A stretch of DNA of 64,000 nt from the NCBI GenBank assembly GCA_963920665.1, contig OY987268.1, positions 21,082,501-21,146,500 of the forward strand. The letters are read 5' to 3'. Of the stretch, positions 12,301-24,600 are shown piece by piece. The position numbers were made by a program, and so were the translations under genes. Origin of the DNA: Straminergon stramineum. Taxonomy: Eukaryota; Streptophyta; Bryopsida; Hypnales; Calliergonaceae. Numbering within the stretch: position 1 is the first letter of the stretch; every line of letters begins with the position of its first letter. The notes below the pieces were generated by a model. That model was not told the DNA's origin. It saw only the letters and a list, made by a program, of their open reading frames with translations, and searched no databases.

Positions 12301-12530
12301 ATAATGGAAGATCCCGTGGTCGTATAAAATCACAAACATAATCATAAACTCCCAGATGATGCTATATGAACCAAAATATTATCACATTTCCATAAAACCC
12401 TCAAAAGATGTCATGAAGTCTCAATATACATCATGTGTGGTAAAAAATAGTAGAAAAAAAATTAAACCCTTCATAAACTCCCCTTGAAGAAGTGTCTGAT
12501 AGATGAATGAGTGTCACGTCCTCTCAACAA

Positions 12531-13150
12531 CTCCAAACTAAGAGTGTAATATGTCCCTAAAAAGCTTACAAAAAGTTCTACAACTTCTCCAAAATTCACT
12601 CAAAACTAAGATATTGTACGATTTTTATAATCAGTCAAAGTTTACCCTTCTCAACTAAAAGGCAACTCACCTATACTTCACTCCCAAGCTCATAACTTTC
12701 ACATACTACCTCCAAATGAAGAAAATAAACCCATTTTGAAAAGATAACATAAATATCTACAAGCTCCTTAAGTTTCACTCAAAAATAAGGTACTTTACAT
12801 CTTTTATAGCCTTTTGAAGTACACTCTCATAAAAACCCGAAAGTATCTCTTCATTCTTTCACTCTCAAGCCCATAACTTTTACATACTAGCTTCAAATCA
12901 AGAAAATAAACTTATTTTGGAAAGATAAAAGAAGTATCTACAATCTCCTCAAGTTTCACTCAAAACTAAGGTACTGTACACCTTTTATAGTCTACCAAAT
13001 CTCACTCTCTTGAGAGTTTGAGGCAGCTCTACAACACTTCACTCTCAAACCCATAACTTACACATACTAACTCCAAACTTAATGAGTGATAGCTTTTTGG
13101 AAACACAAAAACAAGGTACACAAGCTCTCAAAATTTCATTACCAAATTCT
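12531..13150. repeat. Tandem array, unit about 180 bp
   Basis: The phrase ctccaaac/ctccaaat/cttcaaat preceded by cccataacttttacatact recurs at 12531, 12710, 12891 and 13071, giving steps of 179-181 bp. Between these, blocks such as caagtttcactcaaaactaa and gtactgtacacctttta also recur. The units are diverged. Monomers of this length are common in plant satellites, but with only about four copies this may be a local retrotransposon-internal duplication. Confidence 0.7.
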
Positions 13151-15189
13151 CTATGTGCAAAGTACAATGCCCTCCCAAAGTGACGGGGTCCCCTAAGCAA
13201 ACAAGGAGAAGGAAGAAGATAACCCTCCACCTCGTCCGCCACCTCCACCTCTATGCCATCCACCTAAGCTAGTGGATTTTGGCCACTAAGATGCCACATC
13301 ATCATAATATACCCATGGGCCACCTCCTATTTTCAATAAGCCTATCCACATCATCTACGTGGCCTTCTAATCCATTAAAAAAAAAGGTAAAACAAGCTTT
13401 ACTTTTTGTTTTTACAACTTCAAATAAACAAACTGAAATATTAAAATATTTTCTAATATAGAAATCAAAGAACTAAATGTTTGTCAAATAGAGGTAAAAA
13501 AAAAGAGTTCAAGTGGAATATGACCCCATTTGTTTCTGGAGACTTTAGAAAAAATAAACTCCAATTTAACAAACTCTAATTTAACAAACAATTATGTATT
13601 TTCACATAATGAACGCATTTACAATGCAACACTGTGACTTGAGTTGGAACTTAACATTGTGGGTGGGTGGCATGTGCAATGTTAAAAGAACGTGACCCTT
13701 GGTGTCACTAAAGAGTGAAGTGCTTGGAAAACACCAGAAGGTGAACGTAAGGTGGTAAGTGTTACTAAGGGCGCGACATGAGTGGTCCCAAATTCACTAT
13801 CACTTCACCTCTATATGCCCAATGCTGAAAAGGGAAGTTACTCCAATCCTTTTTATTAGGTTGGCGTAAATTAAGGGCTTGTTCACATTGAATCCGCCCA
13901 CTCATAGTTACAAGTACTATGAGAGTGACACCAGTACTGCATACCTCCATGAAGAAGGAAGCTCTAAAACGAAGTTGTATGAAAAGACTAAATAATAATT
14001 TAGAGAAAATATTGTAAGAGAAGTCATTGGCAGGAGTGGGGGATAAATTTGCATTTAGTGGAATGGTAAGAGTATTAGCCTATCAACTGTTGCTTAGTAG
14101 TGGAGGTCTAGAAGGTTTGGTGGTATTTGATTGTTTTCTATTCATTGTTTATTGAGAAGAATATACATGGGATATTTGATGGCAATGTCCTTGATGAAAA
14201 AGAAGTTTTTTTAATTGTTGTTCTTGGTAAGTTGAAAGTCTTTTGTAATTTGTGTAGTGTTCAATTATATGTTGTATTGTGAGTTCTAATGGTTAGGACA
14301 AAGAGGTGTGTGTATCCTACCCCAATGCTTGTGTGTTTCAGATGAAGAATTTGTATATTAGATATTTAAGGCAATGGAATTTAAAGAGAGGCAATTATTT
14401 CAATAATTGAATTCTATAAATTTCTAGTGCACATGATGGTGATGGGAAAGTTAGATGTGTGTGTAGGAAAAGGGTAGTGTGTATGCATAAGATGTTGAGC
14501 CCCAATTGCGCGTTGTAGTAGTAGGGAAGGAGAAGTGGATGTATGTATAAGCATATAAAATGGAATATTGTATGATCAAGAGTCTAATTTTAAAAATATC
14601 CAATATATATTCATTAGTATGTAGAAGAGAGAGCTAGAATGTGATTCAAATTCCTTAAATTGCTTTGTTGTGTTGTTGTATGCATAATGCTTAGATAAGA
14701 TGTTCTATGTAGAAGAGTAGGATGGCAAGCCAGGTGTTAGTTTGGTTAAGATTGTACAACATGCATGTAATTATAGAATATCATGTGGCTGTAATAGATA
14801 TTTTCTAGAGAAACTTATGTATTGACTATATCTAAATTAAAAAAGCCTCGATAATGTTTGAATTATTCTGGAAATTGTTGGATAGTTGAAGATGAAGGCA
14901 ATCGTTATTGTTCCATTATTGCTATTTTTAAAAAAATTAGCAAAGAATAAATTGTTTTGAGTTGTAAGGAATTGTAAGTGTGGTTTTAAGGATCTAATAA
15001 GATTTTGTGGAGTTCAATGATTGTGGATTCGAGCTTATAGAGGGTATTTGTAAGGGGTAGTATGTGCAAGTTCATAATCTTGAGGGGGGATATGTTTGGT
15101 TACAAAATTCCTAATTTAGCTAGTTTATTTGCTTGTTTGTTACCATCAATGTTTATGTGTGCTTACACTTTTGATATTGTGGTTAGATG
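13151..15189. other. No supported gene
   Basis: This AT-rich stretch lies between the 180-bp array and the pol relic. By position it could hold a decayed gag region of the same chromovirus, but I saw no capsid or CCHC zinc-knuckle motif. No other structure was recognised. Confidence 0.3.
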
Positions 15190-17690
15190 AGAAGTTGTAG
15201 TAAATGAAGATGGCCATGAGTTTTGAAATGTTGGATTATATACTTATATGCCAAATTGAAAAGTGTGTATTTCACCAACCACAAGTGAAGTTTTTGTGGT
15301 ATATTATTTCCAACAACATCTTATTGATAGATCCAAAGAAGATTCAAGCTATTACAGTTTTAGTCAACTCCTCGAACCGTGCATAATGCGCAATGTTTTG
15401 TTGGATTTGCTAATTTTTATTGAATTTTCATCAAAAAATATTTTTGAATAATTGCTCTATTAACTCAATTGATGTGCAAAGATAAATTGAAATGGGGAAT
15501 TGAGGTAGAGAAAATATTTCTACTTTTAATATTTGCTTTTACTACAACTCTAATTTTGATCCATTTATATTTTTCAAACTATTCTACATGGAGATTGATG
15601 CTTCAAACTTTACATTCAAAGGAGTCCTATTTCAAATGGGAAAAAAAAAAGACTTCATCTAGTTGCATTCTACTAAAGAAAGTTTTTAACTATCCATATT
15701 AACTATAAGATTCATGATAAGGAACTCAAAGCTATTGTGGACTCGTTTGAAGAATGACATCATTTATTTAAAGTTATTTTTAATTGGATAATTGTATATA
15801 CAAATCACAATAATGAATAATCTTGAAAATTTAATGTCTATTTGCATTCTCAATTATTGTCAAGCTTGTTAGAACATCTTACTATCTTGCTTTGACTTCA
15901 TCATCACATTACCTTTGAAAACAAGAGAAATGATCAACTGCTTGATTTTAGAGATCACATTTGACACTAAGAGAATATGAAGCAGTATACAATCAATAAC
16001 AAACAACTCTACTTAAACCTAAGTAATTCTCACTTCATGCAACAATTATGGCAATGCATGTTGACTTATCATTTCTTGACTAAGTCCAAACAACATGGGC
16101 TACGGACCCTCTAGTTCTTGACATCAAGTATTACCCTTGTAACAATCACTACAAATTCAAGTTTTTGGATGACCTTTTGTATTTTGAAGAAATCCTATAT
16201 ATTCTAAAAGGTTCTTTAAGCTATTGAATTCTTCAAATTTGTCATGATTTTTCAATTGGTAGACATTTTGAATGCAACAAAATGTTAGAATTCATATCTC
16301 AAGTTTTTATATAGCATCAAATGTAAAAGGCAATCAAAGACTTCTTACTCTCTTGTGACATGTGTTCAAAATTTAATCACTACAAGAGAAAGGGGTGTTT
16401 TAAAAATAGTCCTAGACATATAGTCTTACAAGTAATGACCTTAAAGGGGTGTTTTCAATAAAAATTTACTAGAAATACATGTGTGTTTAGTAAATTTTTA
16501 CAGAAAACACCCCTTTAAGGTCATTACTTGTAAGACTATACTTAAAACACCCCTTTCTCTTGTAGTGAATAATCCATGACATCAAACATATAACTCTTGT
16601 AGTATTATTCATCCCCAACCAACTAAGGGCTTTAGTTTCTAAACTTTATCATTACTTTATCATCATCATATTCCTTTTGATACCATATATGTTATTATGA
16701 ACCTACTAACAAAGATGGTCCATTTTGTCCCATACAACAAGACAATCACTAAAGAAGAGACAACACAATTCTTCTCAAACAACATCTACTAATATCATAG
16801 ATTGCAAGATGATATCATTCTAAAACAAGGACCACAATTTGATTTCAAATTTTGGAGATTCCTCTTTGAAATATTGAAGGTGGATATCAAATTTTCTTTT
16901 GCTCTTAACCCTCAATTAATTGTCACTCAAACCAAGTGCATCAATCAAATGTTGGAACAATATGTGCATTGCATTATCAACTATTAGTGATATGACTAGA
17001 CTTTGTATTTGACATTTGTTGAACTTGAATACAACAACATTGTCCATGCTTCAATTGAATAGATGCCATTTTATGCCAAATATAGATATCCTCCAAATTT
17101 AATTTATTTAATTTTTTAAAGATGGAAAATTTGGCAATCAAAGACTTGGCTATATAGTTATTACAACTCTAAGAAACCATGAAATTCCATTTTTAAGACA
17201 CTCAAAAATTGTTTTAAGGCATCAACAAATGTGTTCAAAAAATAATTAATTTCATTCCAAATTGGCGAAAAAGTTTGACTCCTTCAGCCCAATATTAAGA
17301 CTACTTGACCAAGTGATAATTTAGACTTCATTGCTTAGGATCAATTTTCATTCAATGACAAGCCAATCCAATTGCTTATTTATTGGAATTCTAAGTATCC
17401 ATGAAGGTACATCCAATCTTCTACGTTTCTCTCTTCGAATTTATAAAAAATCAAATGTATCAAGCAGAATGCAAATACCACTGCCATTCATCAAAGTCAA
17501 CAACCATGGAGAATATGAAGTGGAGAAAATATTGGATTTATGGCACAAATATAGTAAGTTGAAATATTTTCTACATTGGCATGCATATGACATGAACAAG
17601 CATATATAGGATTTGGCAACCAATCTTATCAATGTGCCTCAATAGGTACAAAAATTTCATGTACACTATTATGAAAAAACAAGTCTATCC
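15190..17690 (+). pseudogene. Ty3/gypsy chromovirus pol relic (RT end, RNase H, integrase, chromodomain)
   Basis: Short in-register fragments appear in the order expected for a chromovirus polyprotein. The end of reverse transcriptase reads CVFHQPQVKFL (about 15267). RNase H gives YKIHDKELKAIVDSFEE (about 15705) and IVYTNHNN (about 15790). The integrase zinc-binding region gives LLYFEEILYIL then LSCDMC (ending about 16365). The integrase core gives MVHFVPYNKTITKEET (about 16714) and GPQFDFKFW..LFEILKVDIK (about 16830). A chromodomain-like EYEVEKILDLWHKYSKLKYF lies near 17510-17570. Frameshifts and stops separate nearly every block, and a CACTA-type MITE sits just after the CDMC motif. The catalytic YVDD half of RT, protease and gag were not found. 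It cannot make a functional protein. Confidence 0.9.
16378..16567. mobile_element. CACTA MITE with AAT target duplication
   Basis: The ends CACTACAAGAGAAAGGGGTG and its complement (ending cttgtagtg at 16567) are near-perfect inverted repeats of roughly 80 bp with a short loop. AAT flanks both sides (16375-16377, 16568-16570), the 3-bp duplication of CACTA transposons. It interrupts the chromovirus integrase and so is younger than that insertion. Confidence 0.88.
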
Positions 17691-18139
17691 AACAATAATT
17701 TCTATTAGAAGTTTATGTACATTTTGGTCCTCAATTTGCCTTTGATAGTTGCTTTTTCTAACCTTGAACTCCTCTTGGAACTCATTGTTAGAGAAAGGGG
17801 TGAGGCCAAGGACCTTAAAACCTTCTAGAAAGAGTATATCTAGAGAAATAATAGTTCTCTAAGAAAAGAACTACCGTACTCTAATAGCATGTTTGGCTTA
17901 AATGATTTTTTTTCTTAAAAGTACTAAATTTTTTGCTAGTTTTGGGACCAAATAGCCAAATCTAAATCTAAATAAATAAATGTGAAGATTTTTATGCCGA
18001 AAAGTCAAAGAATACAATAAAAGTCTATTGAGTGATATAACAATCTATCACTTGAGCAATACCATCAAGAAATTTCTTTGATGAATAATTGAAGAAATTA
18101 CTTCATTTAAGCTTAGTGAGAATGAAGGATAGAAAGTTC
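17691..18139. other. No supported gene
   Basis: This sequence follows the chromodomain-like block and may be the 3' non-coding part of the dead retrotransposon. No LTR end or polypurine tract was recognised. Confidence 0.25.
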
Positions 18140-18960
18140 ATTTTTATAATGAAATCCATTATCAGTTATGAATTCTCAAGGATATGGGACAATTTGAAAA
18201 TGAGAGCTTGAGTGCTTGTTGTCAAAATATAGGAATTGCGTTCAATGTAGAACTTCAAGCCTCATTTTGGCATAGTAGAATAATTTTTCTCAAAACTTTT
18301 GAACTAAGATGAAAGTTGAAAAACAAGTTAACTTTCATCTTCAAAAACTCGTTTGAGATTTTAGGCCTCTAATCAAAAGTTATGAACAAAATTCAAAGAG
18401 GATGTTTGAAAATGTCAAAGAAAATGTTCCTTCCAACCTCTCTTTGAATTTTGTCCATAACTTTTGATTAGAGGCTTAAAATCTCAAACGAGTTTTTGAA
18501 GATGAAAGTTAACTTGTTTTTCAACTTTCATCTTAGTTCAAAAGTTTTGAGAAAAATTATTCTACTATGCCAAAATGAGGTCTAAAATTGTACTTTCAAA
18601 CAAAATTTGTGCTTTTAACTTAACCCTAGAAAGGCCCTTAGGGTCTTTCTATACAACCTGTATTTAACTTTATTTCTCTTCAATTGTGGTTTAATAGATG
18701 AGTTATGATACATTTTTATTTACATACTATTATGATCATTAATTTAATTTGTACTAAAAAGTATTTTTTCAATGTTTTCATTATCAAATACCACCAAATA
18801 CATAATATACTATACAACTACAAAGGACATTTAGGCCCTTCTAGGGTTAACTACTAGTGGTTGAGTTCCTTCTAATCTTCAATGTACTGTACATGTCCCA
18901 TATAGGTTGCTTTACCTCCTACCACCTTAATTGTATAAAAATATTGTCTTCTCCACAAGC
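18140..18960. repeat. Foldback element interrupted by a TTAA element
   Basis: Inverted arms of about 170 bp pair around a loop near 18,400-18,440 (ctaatcaaaagttatgaaca at 18368 against tccataacttttgattag at 18455). The right arm is interrupted by the TTAA element Q (18624-18846) and resumes with gttgctttacctcctaccac (18907). It is the same family as the hairpins at 8351 and 35142. Outer limits are approximate. Confidence 0.6.
18624..18846. mobile_element. TTAA element Q with CCCTAGAAAGG ends
   Basis: TTAA at 18620-18623 and 18847-18850 encloses 223 bp whose ends are CCCTAGAAAGGCCC and GGCCCTTCTAGGG. From knowledge of the family, the insect piggyBac terminus starts CCCTAGAAAG, so the first ten bases agree. 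The middle is AT-rich with no coding sequence. It lies inside the right arm of a foldback element, whose sequence continues on the far side. Confidence 0.82.
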
Positions 18961-19693
18961 CTCACTCTCTACATTATGTGGCATAACTGCATAAGAGACT
19001 ATGTAAAATAGATGACGCTAGTTGATTTTTTTTGAAATTAATGCCAAATGTTTTTGAAGTTATTATTCTAAAGTGCCAAATTCTATTTGGGACTTAAATT
19101 AAATATTTGACACCAAAATACTGAACCTACTATTTGAATATTGTATAAGTAAAAGATAGATAGTAGCATGTAAGGATATTGATGCTAAGGTTATCTTTAG
19201 TCTTGACAATACATTTCCTACACTTCTAGCTTCTTGCTCTAACTATGATCTTCTACTCTTCTTTGAAATGTAGGATCTAATTTTTTTTTTTAAATATCCA
19301 TTTTTCTTCTCTTTATGGTGTCATTTATTTCCAATTGGCATATATACATCCAAGCTATTGTAGACAAGACATTATGTTAGGCTATCTATAATGGAAATTT
19401 AACAACCTAATAAATCCTACCAAGTCAATTTGATGGAGAGCCACAAATTGTCTTGATCTTTTTTTGCAACATCTTCACCTCAACAAGTCTTTGCCACCTA
19501 CAATCCCAAATTTTGTTTGGAGACTCTCTTTATAATGAAGAAATTCCAATTTGATTACATTGCATGCAATCACGCCTTGTTATTCCAAAAAAGTACAAGG
19601 TTGATTAAAAATTAAAATGCAACCTGGGATTAGAAGGAAACAAAGAATCCAAAAGAGGATGACTTTTAAGCCTTTGGGGGTAACTCTATTATA
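18961..19693. other. No supported gene
   Basis: AT-rich, no recognised element. Just before 19680 the text gcctttgggggtaac resembles the right end of a TTAA element, but no matching left end was found. Confidence 0.25.
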
Positions 19694-20572
19694 CCCTAAA
19701 GGACCATGGTCTTTTCAATTGTTTTTGGTCAAAAAAACATATCTATTGCAAAGTGCAAAAAATTGTGAAAATTGACTATTTTGCTTATCTAGCTATAGGA
19801 TCTTGTACTAGTTTTAAAATGTGTAGAAGAAATTTCAAAAACTTTAGTGCATAAATTGCATGATATTTGCGTTTAAAGTGATAGAAAATATGTTTTTTGT
19901 ACCTTAATCAACTAGATTATTCAAATTTGAACCTTCTTAACTTAAATTTTTCGCACTAAGGAGTTTGAATTAAAAAAAATTATCACAAAGAATTGAGTTG
20001 AGAGTTTGGGAAAAATACCAAAATCAAAAAATATTTAACTTACATTTGTTTAAATTGTTAAGCAAAAGAAGGTACAAAATAGAAGAAAAACTGAATTGTT
20101 CATATCTCTAAGATGGAATTGAAACAAACTAATATCAATGGTGAGATTTTTCTAGAAAGAAAACTAAGCCATGTTGAACTTTTTTTTTAATTGTGAAAAT
20201 TGAGTTAAAAAACAAATCCAATATATGGCAAGTTTTTCAAAAGATGCTATGATTGCTTAGAAAATAAGATGCTCCTTAATTCTTACATCACTAATCCAAA
20301 TGGAATGAATCAAGGCTTTCCATATAGACAAAAATACGATCTATAGGAAACAAAAAAATATTTTAAATTTTATTTTAAGTTTTTGTAGATTTCTTTTGTT
20401 ACCTAACGATGTATAAATTCTAATTAGGATGGCATAACTCTTGCTTGTAGGCATCAATTGAAATGAAAATTATATTTCCAAAAAGCTAATGTATATTCTA
20501 TCTTAAAAAATAGTTAAAAACTTATGATAAAATTGAGATTCTAGGAGCTTGCCTAAAATCCATTTGTCCCCA
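19694..20572 (+). mobile_element. TTAA element, 920-bp class, copy J (left part)
   Basis: The left end is CCCTAAAGGACCATGG after a damaged TTATA. The interior follows copy F (42645) in the same orientation. The element stops at 20572, where an LTR-like repeat begins with TG, and its last 29 bp are found beyond that repeat at 26004-26032. The two parts sum to about 908 bp, matching the class length. Confidence 0.72.
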
Positions 20573-22203
20573 TGTAAACCCCTAATTTGTCACTAGGGGC
20601 TCACTCTTTTTTTTTTTTTTTTTTTTAATTTTAATTTTTAATGCAATTTTATGTACAACCTCCCCCCCCTCCCCCCCCCCCAAGAGCGTAGAACCAAAAT
20701 AGGAGTGTCACATTCCAATATAGTAATTATTTGGTTTATATTTAGAATATTATAGCTAGAACAGCCCAACCGCGAGTTGTAAATAGGTTAGAACCCAACT
20801 AATCATGGCAATTTGGTCAATTACGAGTGATGGGCATACCAAATTCAAACCCCCACATGGAGAGAGAACATCTCTAGGCAAATATTGATTGAGGGAACCT
20901 TGGTAAGGCATATAGGTTAGTTCCTGGAGATACGTTCCAATTTTCCCCATTTCATTAATGAAATAGAGGAACCCCAATCATTGGTTTATAGATGTTAAAA
21001 ATACGAAGATGGGAATGTGGAGGAATCTCAAGTCCAAGGAGGGTGACTTAGGATTAAAACCATGCCTGAGAACCAATGGCAAAGTTGGTTCGTCAAGATC
21101 CCCTCCGATGTAGAAGATTCCTAGACCACCGATAATTAAACAAGGGGGTCAAGGCCATATTAGTTATATTGAGACTTTTTGCAAATTTTGAAACAAAATA
21201 TTAATTATTGGAAAGTTCATTTAAAAAAATAGTAATTAAAACCAAAAATAAACAATGCTCAAATAGTGATCCTACAAGGAAATTCTAAAAGTTGGTGTTG
21301 TTATCTTTTTATTAAGAATACTAGTAAAGAGATAAAGTGGTTTATCTTCGAGTCGAGGATAAAAATGAGACTATAAAAAATCTCAATATAACAAATATGA
21401 CATTAGGTGGATTTTGTCCCCTCTAGGCCAATCTACAGAGTAAAAATATGACCCTACATATGTATTGTGGGATTACATGGGAGGTTACACGAAAAGTTTC
21501 GAAATTTTTTGATAGTCAGAAGATGCCTTTCCAAATGGTCAACTGTCCAAACTTGCAATGGAAAATTCCTAGAAATTTTCCCAGTGGCGGTAAAATCCCA
21601 CTAAAAATTTATATAGCTTCTATTATATTAATAAGATACCCCCAACAAGTTTCAAGACATTCTAATAGTCAAAAGTGCCTAAACCTTCTAGATTCCTCAA
21701 CAATTAACGAAATTTAAATTCCACCGCAGGGTTGACTAGTGGGGCGGGAGCATATGGAAGTGTAATGGAGCCCAAGATAGGTCTTTTCTTACTCCCCCAC
21801 ACCTACATAAGAGCCTAGTGTAGTTACTTTTGCTAAAAAAGTCAAACTCCAAAAGTTGGGATTTTTTCCGATTTTGGTGTTAAGCTAGCACTAGGTTTCA
21901 TTGCGATTTTGAAGATAGAAAAGGGGCAGGAGGTCTTCTATAGAAATAAAATGGCCTTCTAAAGTCAATGACGCAATCCATTTGCAATTTGGAGTTAATC
22001 TCCAAAAGTTAGCTTAATGAGCCAATATACGATGAAAACCTCACGGATGAGGATAAGGATGAAAATCCAAAAAGATAAGGTGAACTTAGATGAAAGAAAG
22101 GAGGTGCGTGCTCGGGAAAGAGTATAAAAGGGCACCCCTTCTCTTCTCTCACCACCCCCTTTTTGGTATAATTGGGTCAATTGGGTCTATTGGGTCCAAT
22201 TTA

Positions 22204-22963
22204 GGGCCACTTCACACTATGGCACAAGGTCGAGAGTCCGTTGATTTCAGCCAATGAGATTGCAGAAATCCAAGAGTTCGACTTCTTGAGCCTTCACACA
22301 AGGAGGCACAATCCAAAGTCTCTTGCCCACTTGTCTGGCGACATGGCAACGGACTCTCGATTAGAGTTTGGGTCTCCATTTTTGACCGACCCAAACTCTA
22401 ATCAAGAGTCCATCAAGTTTTTTTCAGAATCTGACAAAATCTCAGCCATTAGATGCCCTCCCTTATTTATTTGTTTATTTGTGTCCCCATTGGGGTTTAA
22501 ACCCTAGTCTCCACCATTACAATGGGGAGTCTTTGCATTCTATGAACCTACTTCCCTTCAATGTCTAATGCCACCTTTTTATTCCATTTATATCCTTCAT
22601 ATTCCTTGTTTAATGATGAGAGCATGTGCTGTAATTATTTTTTCAAGGCAATTTTTGACTCTTTTCTCATGTTTTTTAACCTTTTGCTTGAAAAAATTGT
22701 CACATGGGTGACAATTTATTGAAAATTTCAGAAATTAGATGGATTCGAAGACGAAAAAATGGAATAGGTTTGGACTTTGGGCTTGGACTTTGGGCTTGGA
22801 CTTTGGACTTTGGCCTTTGGAGGCTTCACACTATGGCCAACCGAAGGCTCCAATTCCTAGTTTTTTTGGCCTATTTATTGCTCATTTCCTTGGACTCTCA
22901 CCAAAGTTTGGCCACTCATTCCCACGGCCTCTCGACCTGGACGGCCATAGTGTGAAGAGGCCC
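22204..22963. mobile_element. PIF/Harbinger-like element, GGGCCACTTCACAC type
   Basis: TIRs GGGCCACTTCACACTATGGC (22204) and GCCATAGTGTGAAGAGGCCC (ending 22963) are flanked by TTA (22201-22203 and 22964-22966). An internal hairpin around 22346-22412 pairs actctcgattagagtttggg with its complement. Frames of 60-140 codons cross its ends and the microsatellite beyond, and show no known domain. It is non-autonomous. Confidence 0.8.
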
Positions 22964-23029
22964 TTATATTGGAATTGTGGCATTTTTAGCCACAAACCTT
23001 GCAACACTATTTTTTGGGGCACTTTTGGC

Positions 23030-23031
<2 letters not shown>

Positions 23032-23063
<32 letters not shown>
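23032..23063. repeat. (TTG)n microsatellite
   Basis: About ten uninterrupted TTG units inside the LTR-like repeat. The polyglutamine or polycysteine frames that cross it are by-products of the repeat. Confidence 0.95.
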
Positions 23064-23064
<1 letters not shown>

Positions 23065-23789
23065 TCCCAAACTTGTGAGGTCTTTGTGTGACCCTTGCAT
23101 CTTCAGTGTTTGTAGTACTAACCCTTCCAAGCTTGAGCTTGGAGGCTTTTTTACCTTACCATGTTACTAGAAGTTGTATATGTTTACCTTTGAGGGGCTC
23201 TTTGTCACCCTCCTTATCTTGCCATTGTACTAACCTTAGAGTATCCCCCCATATGTTTGGCAATGCCGCTTTAGGAGGCCTTTAGTTCAAGTCTTTCATG
23301 ACCCAAATCCCGTGTAGTCAATCCTTGAGTGTCAAATGTTCTTTTCTTTTGTCCTCTAATACTAACATAGGTTACCAAGAGAGGTCCAAAGGAGTGTGAG
23401 AGTTGGTAGGTCCCACTGTGACAGCAAAGCTTTGACCCCCCTTGGGCTCAAAAGTCTTAGCAGTGTATTGAAAGAGGAAACCACGATGAAGTTTTGAACC
23501 CCCTTGGGGTCAAAAATATTAGTAGTGCGTTAAAACCACCCCACAAGAGAACCATGAGCCCCCGTGGTCCCTCTCCCCACAAGGTTTAGTTCCCAAAATG
23601 CATTGGGAACAAACCACGGTTTAGACCTCCAAAAGTAGGAATTAGAGGTTAAGATGAGTGTGAGGAGTAGCCAGTGTGAGATAGAGTGAGGTCTTTGCCC
23701 CCACAAACCTAGCCCACCATCGCCTATTATAGACATGGCTTCTCCAAACCCCCCTTAGAAGTAAGCTCAAAAATCAAAAAGAGAAGTTG

Positions 23790-24600
23790 AGGGGGCTATC
23801 CAATTAATTAAGGTTGGGTAGGAGGGTTTTAGTAATCCAAAGAAGAGTCGTGAGGTCTGTCCAGGAAAAGTGAGGTTAGGAAGGTCCTGGTAACCAAGAA
23901 GGGACGTGGGGAGGGACTGTCTAGTAAAAGAAAGGTTAAGAGGCGTCCGAGTAAGGAAGAGGGGGAGTCGGGACGGTCTATCCCAGCAATTAAGGAGTAG
24001 GGAGGGACTGTCCAATATAAGAGAGGTTAAAAGAGGTCCCAATAACCAAGAAGGGGAGTGGGGAGGGACTGTCTAGTAAAAGAAAGGTTAAGAGGGGTCC
24101 AAATAAACAAGAGGGGGAGTCATGAAGGGCTGTCCAAGGAGTTAAGGAGTGGGGAGGGACTATCCAATATAAGAGAGATTAAAGGAGGTCCCGGTAATCA
24201 AGAAGGGGGGCAAGGAGGGACTATCCGATAAAAGAGAGGTTAAAGAGGTCCCGGTAATCAAGAAGGGGAGCGGGGAGGGATTGTCCAATAAAGAGAGGAT
24301 AAGAGGGGTCCCAGTAATCAAGAAGGAGAGTGGGGAGGGACTGTCCAATAAAAAGAGATGTTAAAGGGGATCCAAAGGGAGTCAGATAGGACTATCCAAG
24401 CAATTAAGGAGCAGAAAGGGATTGTTGAGTAAAAAGAGAGGGTAAGGGGGATCTCGGGGGAGTCGGGAAGGACTGTCCAAGCAATTAGGGACTAGGGAGG
24501 GACTCTCTAGTAAAGAGAAGTTAAGGGAAGGGTGCAGGCAATTAAAAAAGGGAGCCAGGGAGAGCAGTCCATCGAAAGAGAGGTTGGGCAAAAGGGTTTC
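23790..24600. repeat. Purine-rich tandem array, 60-bp base unit
   Basis: The landmark gagggact(g/a)t recurs at 23911, 24002, 24063, 24154, 24215, 24275 and 24334, giving steps of about 60 bp with some of 91 bp. The 91-bp steps carry an added block of about 30 bp (...caattaaggagtaggg). The plus strand is strongly G+A rich. The mirror pyrimidine-rich region of the minus-strand copy near 57.0-57.5 kb suggests the array belongs to the LTR-like repeat family. Confidence 0.75.

Noticed and set aside
14040..14130. Possible tRNA-like segment
   Set aside because: A faint A-box-like phrase is present, but no B box (GGTTCGANTCC) or cloverleaf pairing could be found.
22739..23170. 143-codon plus-strand frame
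   Set aside because: It crosses the right end of a Harbinger-like element and a (TTG)n run, so it is chance openness without a domain.
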